Positions 1 through 12,073 of a DNA stretch of 64,000 bases are shown here, in pieces. Numbering within the stretch: the stretch's first letter is position 1; each line of letters opens with the position of its first letter. The stretch is taken from positions 186,001 through 250,000 of the forward strand of contig CAJFCV020000004.1 of NCBI GenBank assembly GCA_904066235.2. The letters run 5' to 3'. Source of the DNA: Bursaphelenchus xylophilus (Eukaryota > Nematoda > Chromadorea > Rhabditida > Aphelenchoididae). The notes below the pieces were generated by a model. That model searched no databases and was not told where the DNA came from. It saw only the letters and a list, made by a program, of their open reading frames with translations. A program made the translations under genes and the position numbers.

Positions 1-890
1 CGGTGAAACTAGCCAACTTGAATTTTTTGAATGAGTGATTTTTCAATTTGACCGGTCACTTTGGGCAAGCTCACTGGTCAAATTGGCAACTTGACCGGTC
101 AAATTGGGAAAGTTCACTGGTCAAATTGGCAACTTGATCGGTGAAACTAGCCAACTTGAATTTTTTGAATGAGTGATTTTTCAATTTGACCGGTCACTTT
201 GGGCAAGCTGACTGGTCAAATTGGCAACTTGACCGGTCAAATTGGGAAAGTTCACTGGTCAAATTGGCAACTTGATCGGTGAAACTAGCCAACTTGAATT
301 TTTTGAATGAGTGATTTTTCAATTTGACCGGTCACTTTGGGCAAGCTGACTGGTCAAATTGGCAACTTGACCGGTCAAATTGGGAAAGTTCACTGGTCAA
401 ATTGGCAACTTGATCGGTGAAACTAGCCAACTTGAATTTTTTGAATGAGTGATTTTTCAATTTGACCGGTCACTTTGGGCAAGCTCACTGGTCAAATTGG
501 CAACTTGACCGGTCAAATTGGGAAAGTTCACTGGTCAAATTGGCAACTTGATCGGTGAAACTAGCCAACTTGAATTTTTTGAATGAGTGATTTTTCAATT
601 TGACCGGTCACTTTGGGCAAGCTGACTGGTCAAATTGGCAACTTGACCGGTCAAATTGGGAAAGTTCACTGGTCAAATTGGCAACTTGATCGGTGAAACT
701 AGCCAACTTGAATTTTTTGAATGAGTGATTTTTCAATTTGACCGGTCACTTTGGGCAAGCTGACTGGTCAAATTGGCAACTTGACCGGTCAAATTGGGAA
801 AGTTCACTGGTCAAATTGGCAACTTGATCGGTGAAACTAGCCAACTTGAATTTTTTGAATGAGTGATTTTTCAATTTGACCGGTCAGTTT
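1..890. repeat. 138-bp minisatellite, about 6.5 copies
   Basis: The same 138-bp unit restarts at 1, 139, 277, 415, 553, 691 and 829 with almost no divergence; a G/C difference near the AAGCTSACTGG segment marks some copies. Each unit contains several versions of the short palindrome TTGACCGGTCAA followed by ATTGG, so the array is itself built from an older 18 to 24-bp unit. The same short unit reappears in introns at 54.8-56.5 kb. The array may lie in an intron of the WD40 gene or upstream of it. Confidence 0.97.
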
Positions 891-1126
891 GGGCAAGTTG
901 CCCGGTCAAATTGGCAACTTGACCGGCCAAATTGGCCACCTGAAAATTCCAAATTTGACAAGGCAAGGTCGCAACTTGGCTGCTCAAGTTGCTAATCTGA
1001 CATCTCAAGTCAAATTATTTGACAACTTCTCATGGTATTTCGGTCGAAATCATCTCAAAATTCAAAAAAGCGACCTCCCGAGCTTCACAACTCGGTTAAC
1101 TTCTGTAAGTAATCGTTTTTGCAGCC

Positions 1127-4100
1127 ATGAACAGCGAGTACCTGAACGAGCTGATTGAGCAGGCCATGTTGTGGACCGACTTCTACACGAACGGCTCGTT
1201 GCTCGTCCCCATGACGTGTTGGATAAATCCGCCGAAGATGAAGCAAGTGGTCAGCTTCGAGGTCCCATTCCAGGCGACCAAACCCATCCTGCATCCCACC
1301 TGCAATCATCAGCATCTCCTGATCGCGGGTGATAACGCGGATCTGGGCGCCATTTACATGTATCATATTGCGTCGCAGATCCTTTTCAAGACTTTTCGAG
1401 GTGAGTCCGCACGTTGGGAGGGCGGGGTAATCTTTTGGTTTCAGCTCACACTGACCGGGTAACTTCTTTTCAAACATCATCAGATGGCACCTTCTTCACG
1501 TCCACCTCGCACGACGCTTCCGTTCGGGTCTGGTCGATTTTAAATGTGAGTTTAAAGAGTTTAAAGATTGCCGCGCAATTAGCGTTCGTCGAGTGGCTCA
1601 CAAGCGGAATACCATTTTGCGGAGCCTCAAAAGCCTCCACAATTCCCCAGAAGTTAGCATAAACCAAGTCATATAAAAGCTATGTCTCGTCACCAATTAG
1701 ATAATCAATCTCATTTCTCTTTCTTCGTGTGCGGTGGTCCAATAAACTTTACTCTTAATCTTGTGTCTACTATCTTCTACCTATCCACCTTTGATCCTAC
1801 ACCATAACCACATGTGTGACGCACAGATTTTCTTCAAATCTTGCACACACTTTGGCTGTGGGCCGCATAACAATCGCTGAAAGTTTCAGCCCGCGCTTCC
1901 CAGGGACAGCCGAGATATTGATCGATCTTTAGAGAGAGCACGCGAAATGCGGAGACCATAGAGAAAGAAACACTTTTTGGCTATAACTTTGCTAGTTTTG
2001 CGCGGAAAAAATTGATTTTTTGTAGAAACACTCTATTCTACTGTAGAAATAGAGATGAAACTTTTCATGCCAAAATTCGAAAAAAAAAAATTTTTCGAAT
2101 TTCGAATTTTGACCAACTTTTGGACTCAAAATCTCGTCTATTTCTGAAAAGTGTGAGCTAGGAATGTCGTATATGTCTTGGGAAATTTTTAACTCATTTT
2201 TTGCCTTGCCCATTTTCCCCAATCAACATTTTTCAACGTCTTTTTTCAGCTGGAATGCTCAAAAACAATCAAATCACCCACGAAAATCCTTTGCTCAGCC
2301 ATGGCCGAAGATGACCGTCGCTTAATCATCGGCTGCTCCGATTCGACCGCTCGAATTATCGACCTCGAAACGGGAAAAGTGATAAAGTCCTTCCCCGAGC
2401 ATATCGGGCCAGTCGTGGACTTGAAATTAATGTCCAAAGACGAGTTGCTGGTCACTGGAAGCGGGGATTTTGCGGTCATGGTGTGGGATTTGAATACTGG
2501 GCAGGTGAGGATTGTTTTTTTATGTGAAAAAAGCGAATAAATAGAAAAAATAAAGAAAAAATAAAAAAAAATTTTAAATCAAAAAAATAATTTTGGCATT
2601 ATTAAAATAAAAAAAAATAAAAAATAAATATAAAAAAAATCGGGAAAATAACTTTTATAAAGAAAATAAAATTAAGATAAATTTTAAAAAATTAAATATG
2701 AAATAACAAAAACAAAACATAAAAATAATTTGAAAGATAAAATAAAAAAAAAAAATAAAAAAAAAAAATAAAAAAATAAAAAAAGTAGAATTTAAAAATT
2801 TGAAATTGAGATAAAATACTACTCAAAAAAAATAAAAATAAAATAAAATTAGAAAAATAATTTTGGCATTATTAAAATAAAAAAAATAAAAAAGAAATAT
2901 AAAAAAATCGGGAAAATAACTTTTATAAAGAAAATAAAATCAAGATAAATATAAAAAATTCAATAAAAAATAAAAAAACTAAAACAAAACAGAAAATTAA
3001 TTTGAAAGATAAAATAAAAAAAAAAATAAAAAAATAAAAAAAGTAGAATTTAAAAATTTGAAATTGAGATAAAATACTACTCAAAAAAAATAAAAATAAA
3101 ATAAAATTAGAAAAATAATTTTGGCATTATTAAAATAAAAAAAATAAAAAAGAAATATAAAAAAATCGGGAAAATAACTTTTATAAAGAAAATAAAATCA
3201 AGATAAATATAAAAAATTCAATAAAAAATAAAAAAACTAAAACAAAACAGAAAATTAATTTGAAAGATAAAATAAAAAAAAAAAATAAAAAAATAAAAAA
3301 AGTAGAATTTAAAAATTTGAAATTGAGATAAAATACTACTCAAAAAAAATAAAAATAAAATAAAATTAGAAAAATAATTTTGGCATTATTAAAATAAAAA
3401 AAATAAAAAAGAAATATAAAAAAATCGGGAAAATAACTTTTATAAAGAAAATAAAATCAAGATAAATATAAAAAATTCAATAAAAAATAAAAAAACTAAA
3501 ACAAAACAGAAAATTAATTTGAAAGATAAAATAAAAAAAAATAAAAAAATAAAAAAAATAGAAATTAAAAATTTGAAAAATAATTTTGGCAGCTAAAATA
3601 AAATTCTATAAAAATAAAAAAAATACAAAAAAAATCTGCGATGTAATTTTTACAGAGAAAATAAAATAAAAATAAATAGAAAAAATTCAAAAAAAAAAAA
3701 TAAAAAATATAAAAAAAATAAAAAACCAAAAAAATAATTTTTGACAGACAAAAAGTAATATATTCTTCCTCAAAAAAATTATTTTTCAGGTGATAACAAA
3801 AATGGTCGGACTAATGGCACCAGTCACCTGTCTTACTGTCACTTCAAACGACGCTTTTTTGGCGGTTGCTTGCGAAGACGAGACTCTACGGGTATTCAGC
3901 ACAGTCTCCACGCAAGAACTTCATGAACTCTCGGTAAAAAAAAATTTTGAAAAATTTTAAAAATTTTGAAAAAATCTTGACAAAAATTTCAATTTTTCAG
4001 GGCCACGACAGCCGAGTAAACGCGTTATGTTCGACGATAGATGACTGCAAGTTGTTTGCGGCGACAACGAAGAAAATTGTGTGCTATGACGTGCACAACG

Positions 4101-7100
4101 GTCAGATTTTGGAGCAGCTTGAATGTTCGCAACGACTGCCAGTTTCGTCGTTAAAAGTGAGAAGTTTTTTTCAAAAAAAATTTTTTAAAAAACAACTCGA
4201 TTTTTTCGCATTTTTTTCTTGAAATTGAAAAAAATAAGATGTGACATCTTATACGATGAAAAAATAGATGCGACATCTTATTTTTTTCAATTCGAAAAAA
4301 TTTTTCATCGTATAAGATGTCACACCATATTCTTTTCAATTTGAAAAAATTTTTCATCGTATAAGATGTCACTCCATATTCTTCTCAATTTGAAAAAAAT
4401 TTTTCATCGTATAAGATGTCACACCTTATTCTTTTCAATTTGAAAAAATTTTTCATCGTATAAGATGTCACGCTTTATTCTTTTCAATTTGAAAAAATTT
4501 TTCATCGTATAACATGTCACACTTTATTTTTTTCAATTTGAAAAAATTTTTCATCGTATAAGATGTCACACCTTATTCTTTTCAATTTAAAAAAATTTTC
4601 ATCGTATAAGAGGTCACATCTTATTTTTTATAATTTTTTAAAATTTTTCATCGTATAAGATGTCACACCTTATTCTTTTCAATTTGAAAAAATCTTTCAT
4701 CGTATAAGATGTCACACCTTATTCTTTTCAATTTGAAAAAATTTTTCATCGTATAACATGTCACACTTTATTTTTTTCAATTTGAAAAAATTTTTCATCG
4801 TATAAAATGTCACACCTTATTCTTTTCAATTTGAAAAAATTTTTCATCGTATAAGATGTCACACCTTATTTTTTTCAATTTGATAAAATTTTTCATCGTA
4901 TAAGATGTCACACCTCATTTTTTCAATTTTCAAAATGAGGGGGAATGTTCAAAAAGGGGAGTGTTCATTCAAAGGGGAAAGTTCAAAAAGGGGGAGAGTT
5001 GAAAAAGGGGGAGAGTTCAGAAGAGGTAGAGTTCTGCCGCAACGTTTTTTTCCGAAAAATCTCGGTCATTTATTCCGAGATTATTCTGGAAATTTCAGAC
5101 ATGCCTTACAAGCCAATATTCTAAATTTATGCCAAGTTTTATCAAAATCTGAGCGCCGCACTTGGAGCACGTCCTCTCTAAAGTCAATCGCAATTTTCAG
5201 ATCAGCGATGACAATTCCTTCCTCCTTGCGGCGTGTGGAAGCCGAATGCACATGTGGGATGTGAATTCCATCGAAAACGAGCCCATGGTGAACTCGGCGG
5301 CTTCACTAATCTGTATGAAACTGGCGCCGGACGAGCGCACCGCCGCCTGCGGCACGGAAGACGGCGTGTTGGCGGTCTGGGATCTGGACGGATGCAGATG
5401 TCTGTGGACGGTAAGGAGGTGTACAGAAAAGTTGCAAAAGGTCACTTTGCTATCAGTAATTTCATAAGGTGCATGGGGTTTTTGCCGCAGTGTGTACCAT
5501 GCACCAGAGATTAATTTGCGGGCTATTTTTTGTGCGTTGCAGGTGAAGAGGTGAAGAACCAGGAAGGCCCCTGGAGCTAGGATTTTTAAATTTTACAAAA
5601 CGTTTTTTTTTTATCGTAAAACATGTCACCGTTCATTTTGAAACTTTTTTTGTCTCTTTTTCTTGGGGATCTCGTCGTTATGGCGGCTTTTTCAACAAGG
5701 GAAATTACAGTGGGGGACCTGATCCAGTGACAAAAAAAGTATAATTTTGCATCCGGGAAGTATCAAAAACATGGCAAAATGCTTCCCTCTCCAAGCAAGT
5801 TTTTTCGCTCGGAGAGGGAAGCATTTTGCCACATGTTTGATGCTTCCCGGAGCAAAATGGTACGTTTTCTGCCACTGAGGTCCGTCACTCTACTTACTGC
5901 TCTCTGCGGCCGAGAGAGTACGCGAAATGCGGAGAGCTGTCCGAGAGAGAAGCATTTTTGGCCGTATTTTTGCCAGTTTCGCGCGGAAATAATAGATTTT
6001 TTTGTTGACATTATTACCCTCTGCAGCAGAAATAAGCATGAAACTTTTTGTGACAAAATTCGCGAATAATTTGCCATTTTTTCCCCAATTTTGGAACTAG
6101 AAATCTCGGTCGGAAAACCCCTCTCTGCGGTCGATAGTTTTAACTCTTCCATTCCAGACTTCCCAACAAAAGTCGGGCGCTGTGACCGCCGTCGAGTTCA
6201 CCGTCGACTCGATGTTCATCGTCTCCGGCAGTGCGCAGGGCTCGATCACAATGTGGGAGACGTCGAGCGGGCAGCTCACCAAACAGTTCGACCTGCACAA
6301 CGACGCCATTGTGGAGATTGTGTGCTTCACGGACGGGAACAACGTGCTGACCGTCGACCGCAACGACGCCGCTTTTATTTGGTCGATTTCGTCGTCGGAG
6401 GATCCGAGTCAAATCGAGATTCTGTCGTCGTTTACGGCGCTCAGAGCACCGGTTTATGTGAGGCTGGAAGATAGTATTGTGATATCGTATAACACGCAAA
6501 ACCTGAAAGAGTAAGTGGTTTCGCTGAGATTTCATTTTCGAAAAATTTTAAAAAGTATGGTAAGGGGGGACCAAGGAAGAATTTTTTAGGCTTATAAGGG
6601 AAATATCCCATATGCGACGCAAAGATTTTGATGAAACTTTGTGTAAATTTAGAACTGTATTTTCTAAAGAGTATATTATAGTCCTAGTTCGCGCTTTGCA
6701 GAAACGACCGAGATTTTTGGTCGAAATTTGGTAAAAATGACAAACTTTTTTGCAAATTTTGTCATAAAATTTTTTATGCCTATTTCTACTGTAGAGAGTA
6801 ATGTCTCCACAAAAAATTAATTTTCTCCACACGAAACTGGCAAAGATACGGCCAAAAAGTGGATTTTTTCACGGACTGCTCTCCGCATTTCGCGTACTCC
6901 CTCGGCCGCAGAGTTTTTTTCCCTTGGACAATTCGAAAGAGGAAAATTTTTCTATGAAAAAATCACATTGTCCTCTCGAAATTGACAGAGAAGTGGTCAA
7001 AAATGATTATTTCTCTGAAAGCTCTCCGCATTTCTCGTCCTCTCTCGGCGGCAAGGACCATTGAATCCCTCGGCTGCCCTTGAAAAGTTCGAATTAAAAT

Positions 7101-8871
7101 TAGCGGAAATTGAATGTAGTCTATGTGCAAGTGCGGCCAAAAATTAAATAAATTCACAGTGAACAATTAACTTGTAAACTTGCCTTGGCCCCCTCTTACC
7201 ACATTCTCCAAATTATTCCAATTTCGTCAAGTTCTTTTGCCCTGCATTGCAACTTTTTTCTTTCCAAAAAGGATGCTTTTTCCACATGTTTCTTGTCTTG
7301 CAGACTGAACGTTTGGAGCCAATACGACGCCGTGTTGACCCTCAAAACCAAAGCCCATCATACCGAAGACATAACTTGCTACCACGCGAATCGGACGGGC
7401 ACAACTTTTGTCACCGGCTCCGCCGACCAATCGCTGAAAGTGTGGCGACTGGAGACCGGGTTTCTGACCCAAGTCCTGGTCGGGCACGAAGGCGTTGTGC
7501 TGTGCTGCTATTGCAGCCACGACGGGAAAACGGTGGCGTCCGGCGGCAAGGATAAACTGGGCTTTGTGTGGGACGCGCAGACCGGCCAGTCGCGGCTGCA
7601 GTATACCGCGAAGGGGGCCATAACCTGCATCCAGCTCACGCACGACGCGAGCATCGTCATCTCGGGCGACGAGGCGGGCTGGATCGAGGCCTACTACGTG
7701 CGCACCCAGCAACGGCTCTCCAGCTTCAACGCGCATCGCGCCGTGGAAGGGCTGGTCGTGTCCATGGAGGCGCATCGCATTCTGGCCAAGCTCGCGAACA
7801 CGGCGCAAATGCCGATCCTCTGCTTGCACAACACTCCCGCCGGACAATACAGTCGAAGTGAGCGGCATCGATTGCACACTTTGTTGAGTACTAACAGCTT
7901 GACAAGTAGGTAAATGAATCACCATTGTTTTTGTCCGCCTTTTTGCACCCTTTGGGACTGTGTACTAACCGAGGTGATTTGGGCTTTAATTGTGCCGCTA
8001 ATCTTTTCGTTTTCTTCCTAGACCTTTGTGTATTGGATGTACGTTAACGTTGTGGAGTACAGGGTAGGTCGGCCAGACCTGGAGGACTTCTTTTGCGGAC
8101 AACCTGGGAAGTAATGGATCAAAATTTACAAAAAATAGATTTTTCAAACCCTCAGGGCCTCGTTTTTTGTTCTCTAAGTTTCTATAAAGGAAATGCCCTC
8201 GGGCGATCCGTGGTTGTCAATTTTATAAAATTTTCGAACATCAGATGCTTTTCATCTCGAAAGCGTCCGATTTACTTGATTAGGGCCACTAAAATCTTGA
8301 ATAGTCATGTCTACAGATTGCCGGAAGGTCTCCTACAAATAAAGAGTAATACGCCGCAACACCGTGGCCTCGCAAGCCCCAGAAATAAAAATTTCGTAAA
8401 TGCTGGACCATTATTTTCCCAGTAATCGGCAAAAGAAGTCTTCCATGTCCAACCGACCCGCGTTATTCAATGAAACGCTGATATATCCTGGCCTTCACAG
8501 AGAACATCCATTTTATTCGTTTAACCTTGTGTCGCTGAGCATTAGCTTCCTCTTTCCACCCTTTTCCAACCGCTAACCCACAGTCTTTAGACGGTAACGA
8601 CGAAACAATGTCGCTCTCCAACCTTCAACGCCCTCGACCCTCCATCGCCGACTCGGAACGACCGGCCACGACGGTCGTGAATGTCATGGAGATCCGGCAC
8701 GACACGGTTGTCTCGAATGGCTCCAATCCGAGCAAAGGTTCGGACAAGACCGGGAGGAAGTCGAACGTGAGCGAGAAAAGTCAGCCATCAACCGTGTCGG
8801 CGTCGGGTGATACGAGAACCTCGAACAATACGACGGTCGCCAAAAAGTCGAGGACTTGTGCTATTGTGTAG
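1127..8871 (+). CDS. WD40-repeat protein, NWD1/NWD2-like C-terminal half, CaaX-like end
   Basis: Exons: 1127-1400, 1445-1545, 2250-2504, 3790-3933, 4001-4156, 5201-5410, 6158-6510, 7304-7857, 8591-8871. Phases agree and give 775 residues. Most exons carry WD40 blades: segments ending in VRVWS, VMVWD, LAVWD, ITMWE, LKVWR and LGFVWD, with GH or AH starts. The first about 90 residues have no blade and resemble the linker between NACHT and WD domains in NWD proteins, so the NACHT half may lie left of the window. However, the acceptor ends 2 nt before the first ATG, so a spliced-leader start at 1127 is also possible. The last exon is Ser/Thr/Lys-rich and ends KKSRTCAIV, a basic stretch followed by a CaaX-like tetrapeptide that could be prenylated. 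The last junction (7857 to 8591) is the least certain; it was chosen because it keeps frame through a TTTAG acceptor. Likely a cytoplasmic or membrane-tethered scaffold. Homology to NWD is inferred. Confidence 0.8.
2560..3600. repeat. AT-rich tandem repeat (about 260 bp) in WD40 intron 3
   Basis: The intron 2505-3789 is almost pure A/T on the coding strand, mostly runs of A with AAATAAA steps. A block beginning TTTTGGCATTATTAAAATAA recurs near 2591, 2861, 3119 and 3378 and then decays near 3580, giving a period of 258 to 270 bp. Nothing coding was seen. Confidence 0.9.
4235..4920. repeat. 49-bp tandem repeat in WD40 intron 5
   Basis: About 13 copies of a 49 to 50-bp unit with the core TTTCATCGTATAAGATGTCA followed by a T-rich and a TTTGAAAAAAT segment; the core starts near 4306, 4355, 4405 and 4454. 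The first copy is partly inverted, so the left end could fold. The core is shared with the inverted repeats of the ZP-gene introns at 32-33.1 kb. Confidence 0.93.
5706..5893. mobile_element. MITE family B copy (GGACCTGATCCAGTGG ends)
   Basis: Short inverted-repeat element inside a WD40 intron. The left end reads GTGGGGGACCTGATCCAGTG, the right end is a diverged inverse near 5875-5893, and the two halves around CTTCCCTCTCCAAG and its inverse pair with each other. Other copies lie at 25.2, 42.9, 54.5, 57.3 and 58.9 kb. It has no coding capacity, so it is a non-autonomous DNA element by structure. Confidence 0.8.
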
Positions 8872-9758
8872 CGAATATGTAGACAGTAGAAGTAGTTGAG
8901 GCATGTCTAGGCCCTCTGTATGACAAATTGCAAAGAGCAAGAGAATTTGTTTATTATAGTATAGGTCAGCTGGACCTGGAAGGTTTATTTGGACGATAAC
9001 TTGGGAAATAACGAATGGAAAGTTTTAAATTTTATATTTTTGAAATGGCGGGGACTTCTAATCTTCAGATCACTTTGTATTATTACAACAGCCCCTCAGA
9101 GTCTCTTTGAAATCAAGATTTTATCGCAAGTTTGCAATATTCTTACTTCTCAATCTGAAAACGGCGATTTTCTTGGCTGACAGTTCATAGACTCTATGGA
9201 AGTGATGTTTCTGAATTGCCTAAGGGTTATTTAGTAAAAAAAAGTAACGGATTAAAACGTGGTAGACCTCATAGTCGCAAATATGTCACATTTTAAATTT
9301 TTGGTCCATTACTTCCAAAGCCATTAGCAAAAGGAATCGACCAATCATCTGGTCGAGTTTTTTCGAAGACCTGGCTGATCTAAAATTCTCTTGAGGCTCT
9401 TGCAATTTGTTGCACATTTAATTTTATAGACTAGTTGAAACTGTAGTTAACGGACGTCTAAACGGCGCAAAAATGGTCTCTGTTGTACTACCCGACGATT
9501 TCTGTCTTTCAGCAATAGGATTTTGAATATTTATCATCATCTCTTCTCCATTTTGATCTCCACCTGAGTTTTTTCCAACAAAAATTAACGATATTAAAAT
9601 TGATTATTTGTAAAAATTTCTTGTTGTCACTCCAATAAATTGTTAACTTATTTTCTTTATCGTAACCACGAGGCGGATATTTTCGCTCCAAGTCACCAAA
9701 AAATACGGTAAGTCAACTTAGTTATAGAGTAATAAAAGTAAGCGTAATTAGATTGGAC
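8872..9758. repeat. Intergenic stretch with interspersed repeat copy
   Basis: 8955-9385 repeats, with divergence, the sequence at 8055-8445 in the last intron of the WD40 gene. Shared marks are the GTAGGTCGGCCAGACCTGGA-like start, CTTGGGAAATAACG, and GATTGCCGGAAGG-like segments. The same family is folded back on itself at 44.8-45.6 kb. No gene was seen in the remainder. Confidence 0.7.
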
Positions 9759-12073
9759 TTAGTAGTTAATGGGGGTTCCATTGCGGTCAATATAGCGGCC
9801 GGTGTCACCGCGGGAAGTCAGCGCGATCGTCTTCAACACCCCCACGGCCGCCTCTTCCATCGGACTCTGGCTTTCCGGCGCGCACACGGACGCTTTGATC
9901 CAGCCTGGGGCAATGTTCAGATAGACAACGTTCGTGTCTCGTTCGTCACCGGCAATCGAGCGGCTGAGATGATTCAACGCGGCCTGGAAATGCAATAGTT
10001 AAAAGGGAGAAGTAAACAAATTTTTGGCACTTTTCGACCTAAAAATTTTGTTAAAAAAATCTTCATTTTTTTCTAAAACGCCGATGAAAAGTAGCGCATA
10101 CGGCTTAGAAAAGAGTATTGTAAATTTGCATCAAATTTCATCGATTTCGGAACTTCGCAACTTGCAAAATATCCCCTGTATTTCACAAGAAAAATACCTT
10201 CTTGGAGGCCCTTACTTTTAAGCGGGACATACCTCAAAAAATACGTAAAATCATGATGATTAAGAATAGGTAAAAAGTTAGCTACCCTATCTTGGGTTTT
10301 AGGGTTAAAAACCGATCGCAAGTCGACTTAAAGCCCTATATAAACCCCTTTACGCTCAATTTTTCATAGGTTTACAGACTCTATCTTACCTTAAAATGAT
10401 GTTTCTTGAACAGCTAAGACGTAATAAATAAGCCTTCTTGAACAACACAATTTTAAGGATTTTTTGAGATATGTCCCATCTAAACGTAGGAGCCTCATAA
10501 AGGTAATTCACTTGTCAGTTCCGCGGCCGGCCCGGTACGTCTCATAATTTTTCAGGCCTTTAATTTATCGGTAGCCATGCTCCACGTCAAAAGCTCCGCC
10601 TCCCAGAACTCACCAAGCTCATTCCGAACGCCACATTCTTATCGGTCCACGGCATTGTCCCAAAGTTGTTGGCAATCGAGCCGAGCGGTGAGCTGACGTT
10701 CACCACTCTTGCCGGCTCCTCTCGCTGCGCCGCGGCTCGAATGAGTGGCAAAAATGCCTATAATACGGTAATCCCAGCATACAGATGACTTGCTTACCGA
10801 CGTGACACACATTGTTCCGACCGTATTCACTTCCAGATGCTTTAGGATGACGTCTCGCCTGGGAGTCAGATACGTTCCGCCCTCCGACTTTTCAAATATG
10901 ATGGCGTTGTTGATCAGCAGGTTCAAGACGCCGTCATGCAGGACGGAAACGACCCGGTCCAGCGCGTGCTGGATGCTGGAGTCGCGAAGAACGTCCATTT
11001 CGATGACAATTATCTTTGGATTGTCCTTGGCGACTTCCAACAGCTCCTATAGCACGCAAAATTTTACCTTTAGATGCAATATTCCTGCGACTTTTAGGCC
11101 GCAAAACCGCTACAAACAACTCACTTTGCACTGCTTTTCATTGTAGCAGCAGGCGAAGATGTGCTTCACATCGAACTGTTTGCTTAGATACTCCACCATC
11201 CCAAAGCCGATCCCACTTTCGGCGCCCGTAATCAGCACATTGCTGCCCAGCATCGACGTCCCACCCATCATGACCACGCCCTTCATTGGTTGCGGCACAT
11301 TGCTGCCCATGTTGTTGACCATGACCGGCTTTTTGTCGTTGGCCTTCTTCAACGGCTCATTGCCGGACGCCTTTCTCGCCGGCTCACTGTTCGAGCCCTT
11401 GCGCGGAGGCTCGGGAGAGCCGGGACGGAACTTTGATTGGGGCTCTGGAAAGTTATAGGTAATATGTATAATATACATACATAATGTAATAAAATGGGCT
11501 CACAAGTGAAGTGCCCCAAGTGCAGGTTGGGCACTCAGATTTTCATTAAAATTTTGCAGGCTCATTGCGCATAGGTCTTTTGTCATTTACTCAAAATTTT
11601 AGCTACCTCTTTGCAGAGGCAGCCAAGTTATTCAACAAAAAGAAATCGCAACACTCTAACGATTTGTTGCCGCCGAGACAGTACAAAAAGAATGCAAAGA
11701 GTGGCCAGACACTTTCTTGGCCGTATCTTTGTGTGTTTTGCGGAGAAAGGTTCGATTTTCTGTGGGAAAACAACTCACGGCAGAAGTATGGAGGAAATAC
11801 AGATATAATACGTTTTGCGCCGAAAAATCACAAAAGATGACTAATTTTTTTGCCTATTTGGACTAACAAAATCTCAGGAATTTCTGCAGAGTCCTAGAAA
11901 AGATTATTCTAAATTTTCAACAAGTTTTACGAAAATCTGAGCGTCGCACTTAGCGCACTTCCCTGCCGCGCCCCACCTCCCAAACCTTTGCTCTTCTCCT
12001 TGTCCAGACTCGACGACTTCCCCAACGCAGTGAACTTGTCCGCCAACTCCGACATTACCGTATTCCCAAGCAT
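9759..12073 (-). CDS. Short-chain dehydrogenase/reductase homologue, catalytic Tyr and Lys lost
   Basis: Exons in coding order: 12073-11959, 11444-11125, 11046-10798, 10757-10614, 9983-9759. Phases agree; 350 residues. A Lys/Ser/Pro-rich N-terminal extension of about 105 residues precedes a Rossmann SDR core. The cofactor glycine motif TGAESGIG is at 111-118, LLINNA stands where NNAG is usual (the Gly is Ile), and the catalytic-Ser strand VVNVSS ends at 251. Where SDRs have YxxxK the model reads FGMSL (272-276), running straight into AALNHLSRS, so both Tyr and Lys are replaced. The C-terminal part (VVYLNIAPGW) is typical of sniffer-like SDRs. NAD(P) binding may survive but normal catalysis is unlikely. 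The ATG at 12073 is preceded by a TATATAAA element. The first 5' splice site lies in a transposon terminal repeat. Confidence 0.85.
11503..11965. mobile_element. MITE family A copy filling intron 1 of the SDR gene
   Basis: The right end, read on the minus strand, begins AGGGAAGTGCGC and continues AAGTGCGACGCTCAGATTTT. The left end carries a diverged inverse (AAAATCTGAG ... CACTTGGGGCACTTC on the minus strand). The interior has the family's internal blocks seen complete at 51233-51675. The GT of the first SDR donor lies within the terminal repeat, at 11958-11957. Confidence 0.75.

Noticed and set aside
889..1158. Open frame with repeated IGNLTGQIGHL-like peptides
   Set aside because: It is a translation of the GGTCAAATTGG minisatellite and overlaps the first WD40 exon in another frame.
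4235..4920. CRISPR-like array of regular repeats
   Set aside because: Units are continuous tandem copies without unique spacers, in a eukaryotic intron.
7227..7925. 232-codon frame antisense to the WD40 gene
   Set aside because: Shadow of the GC-rich coding exon; no domain, start context or splice signals of its own.
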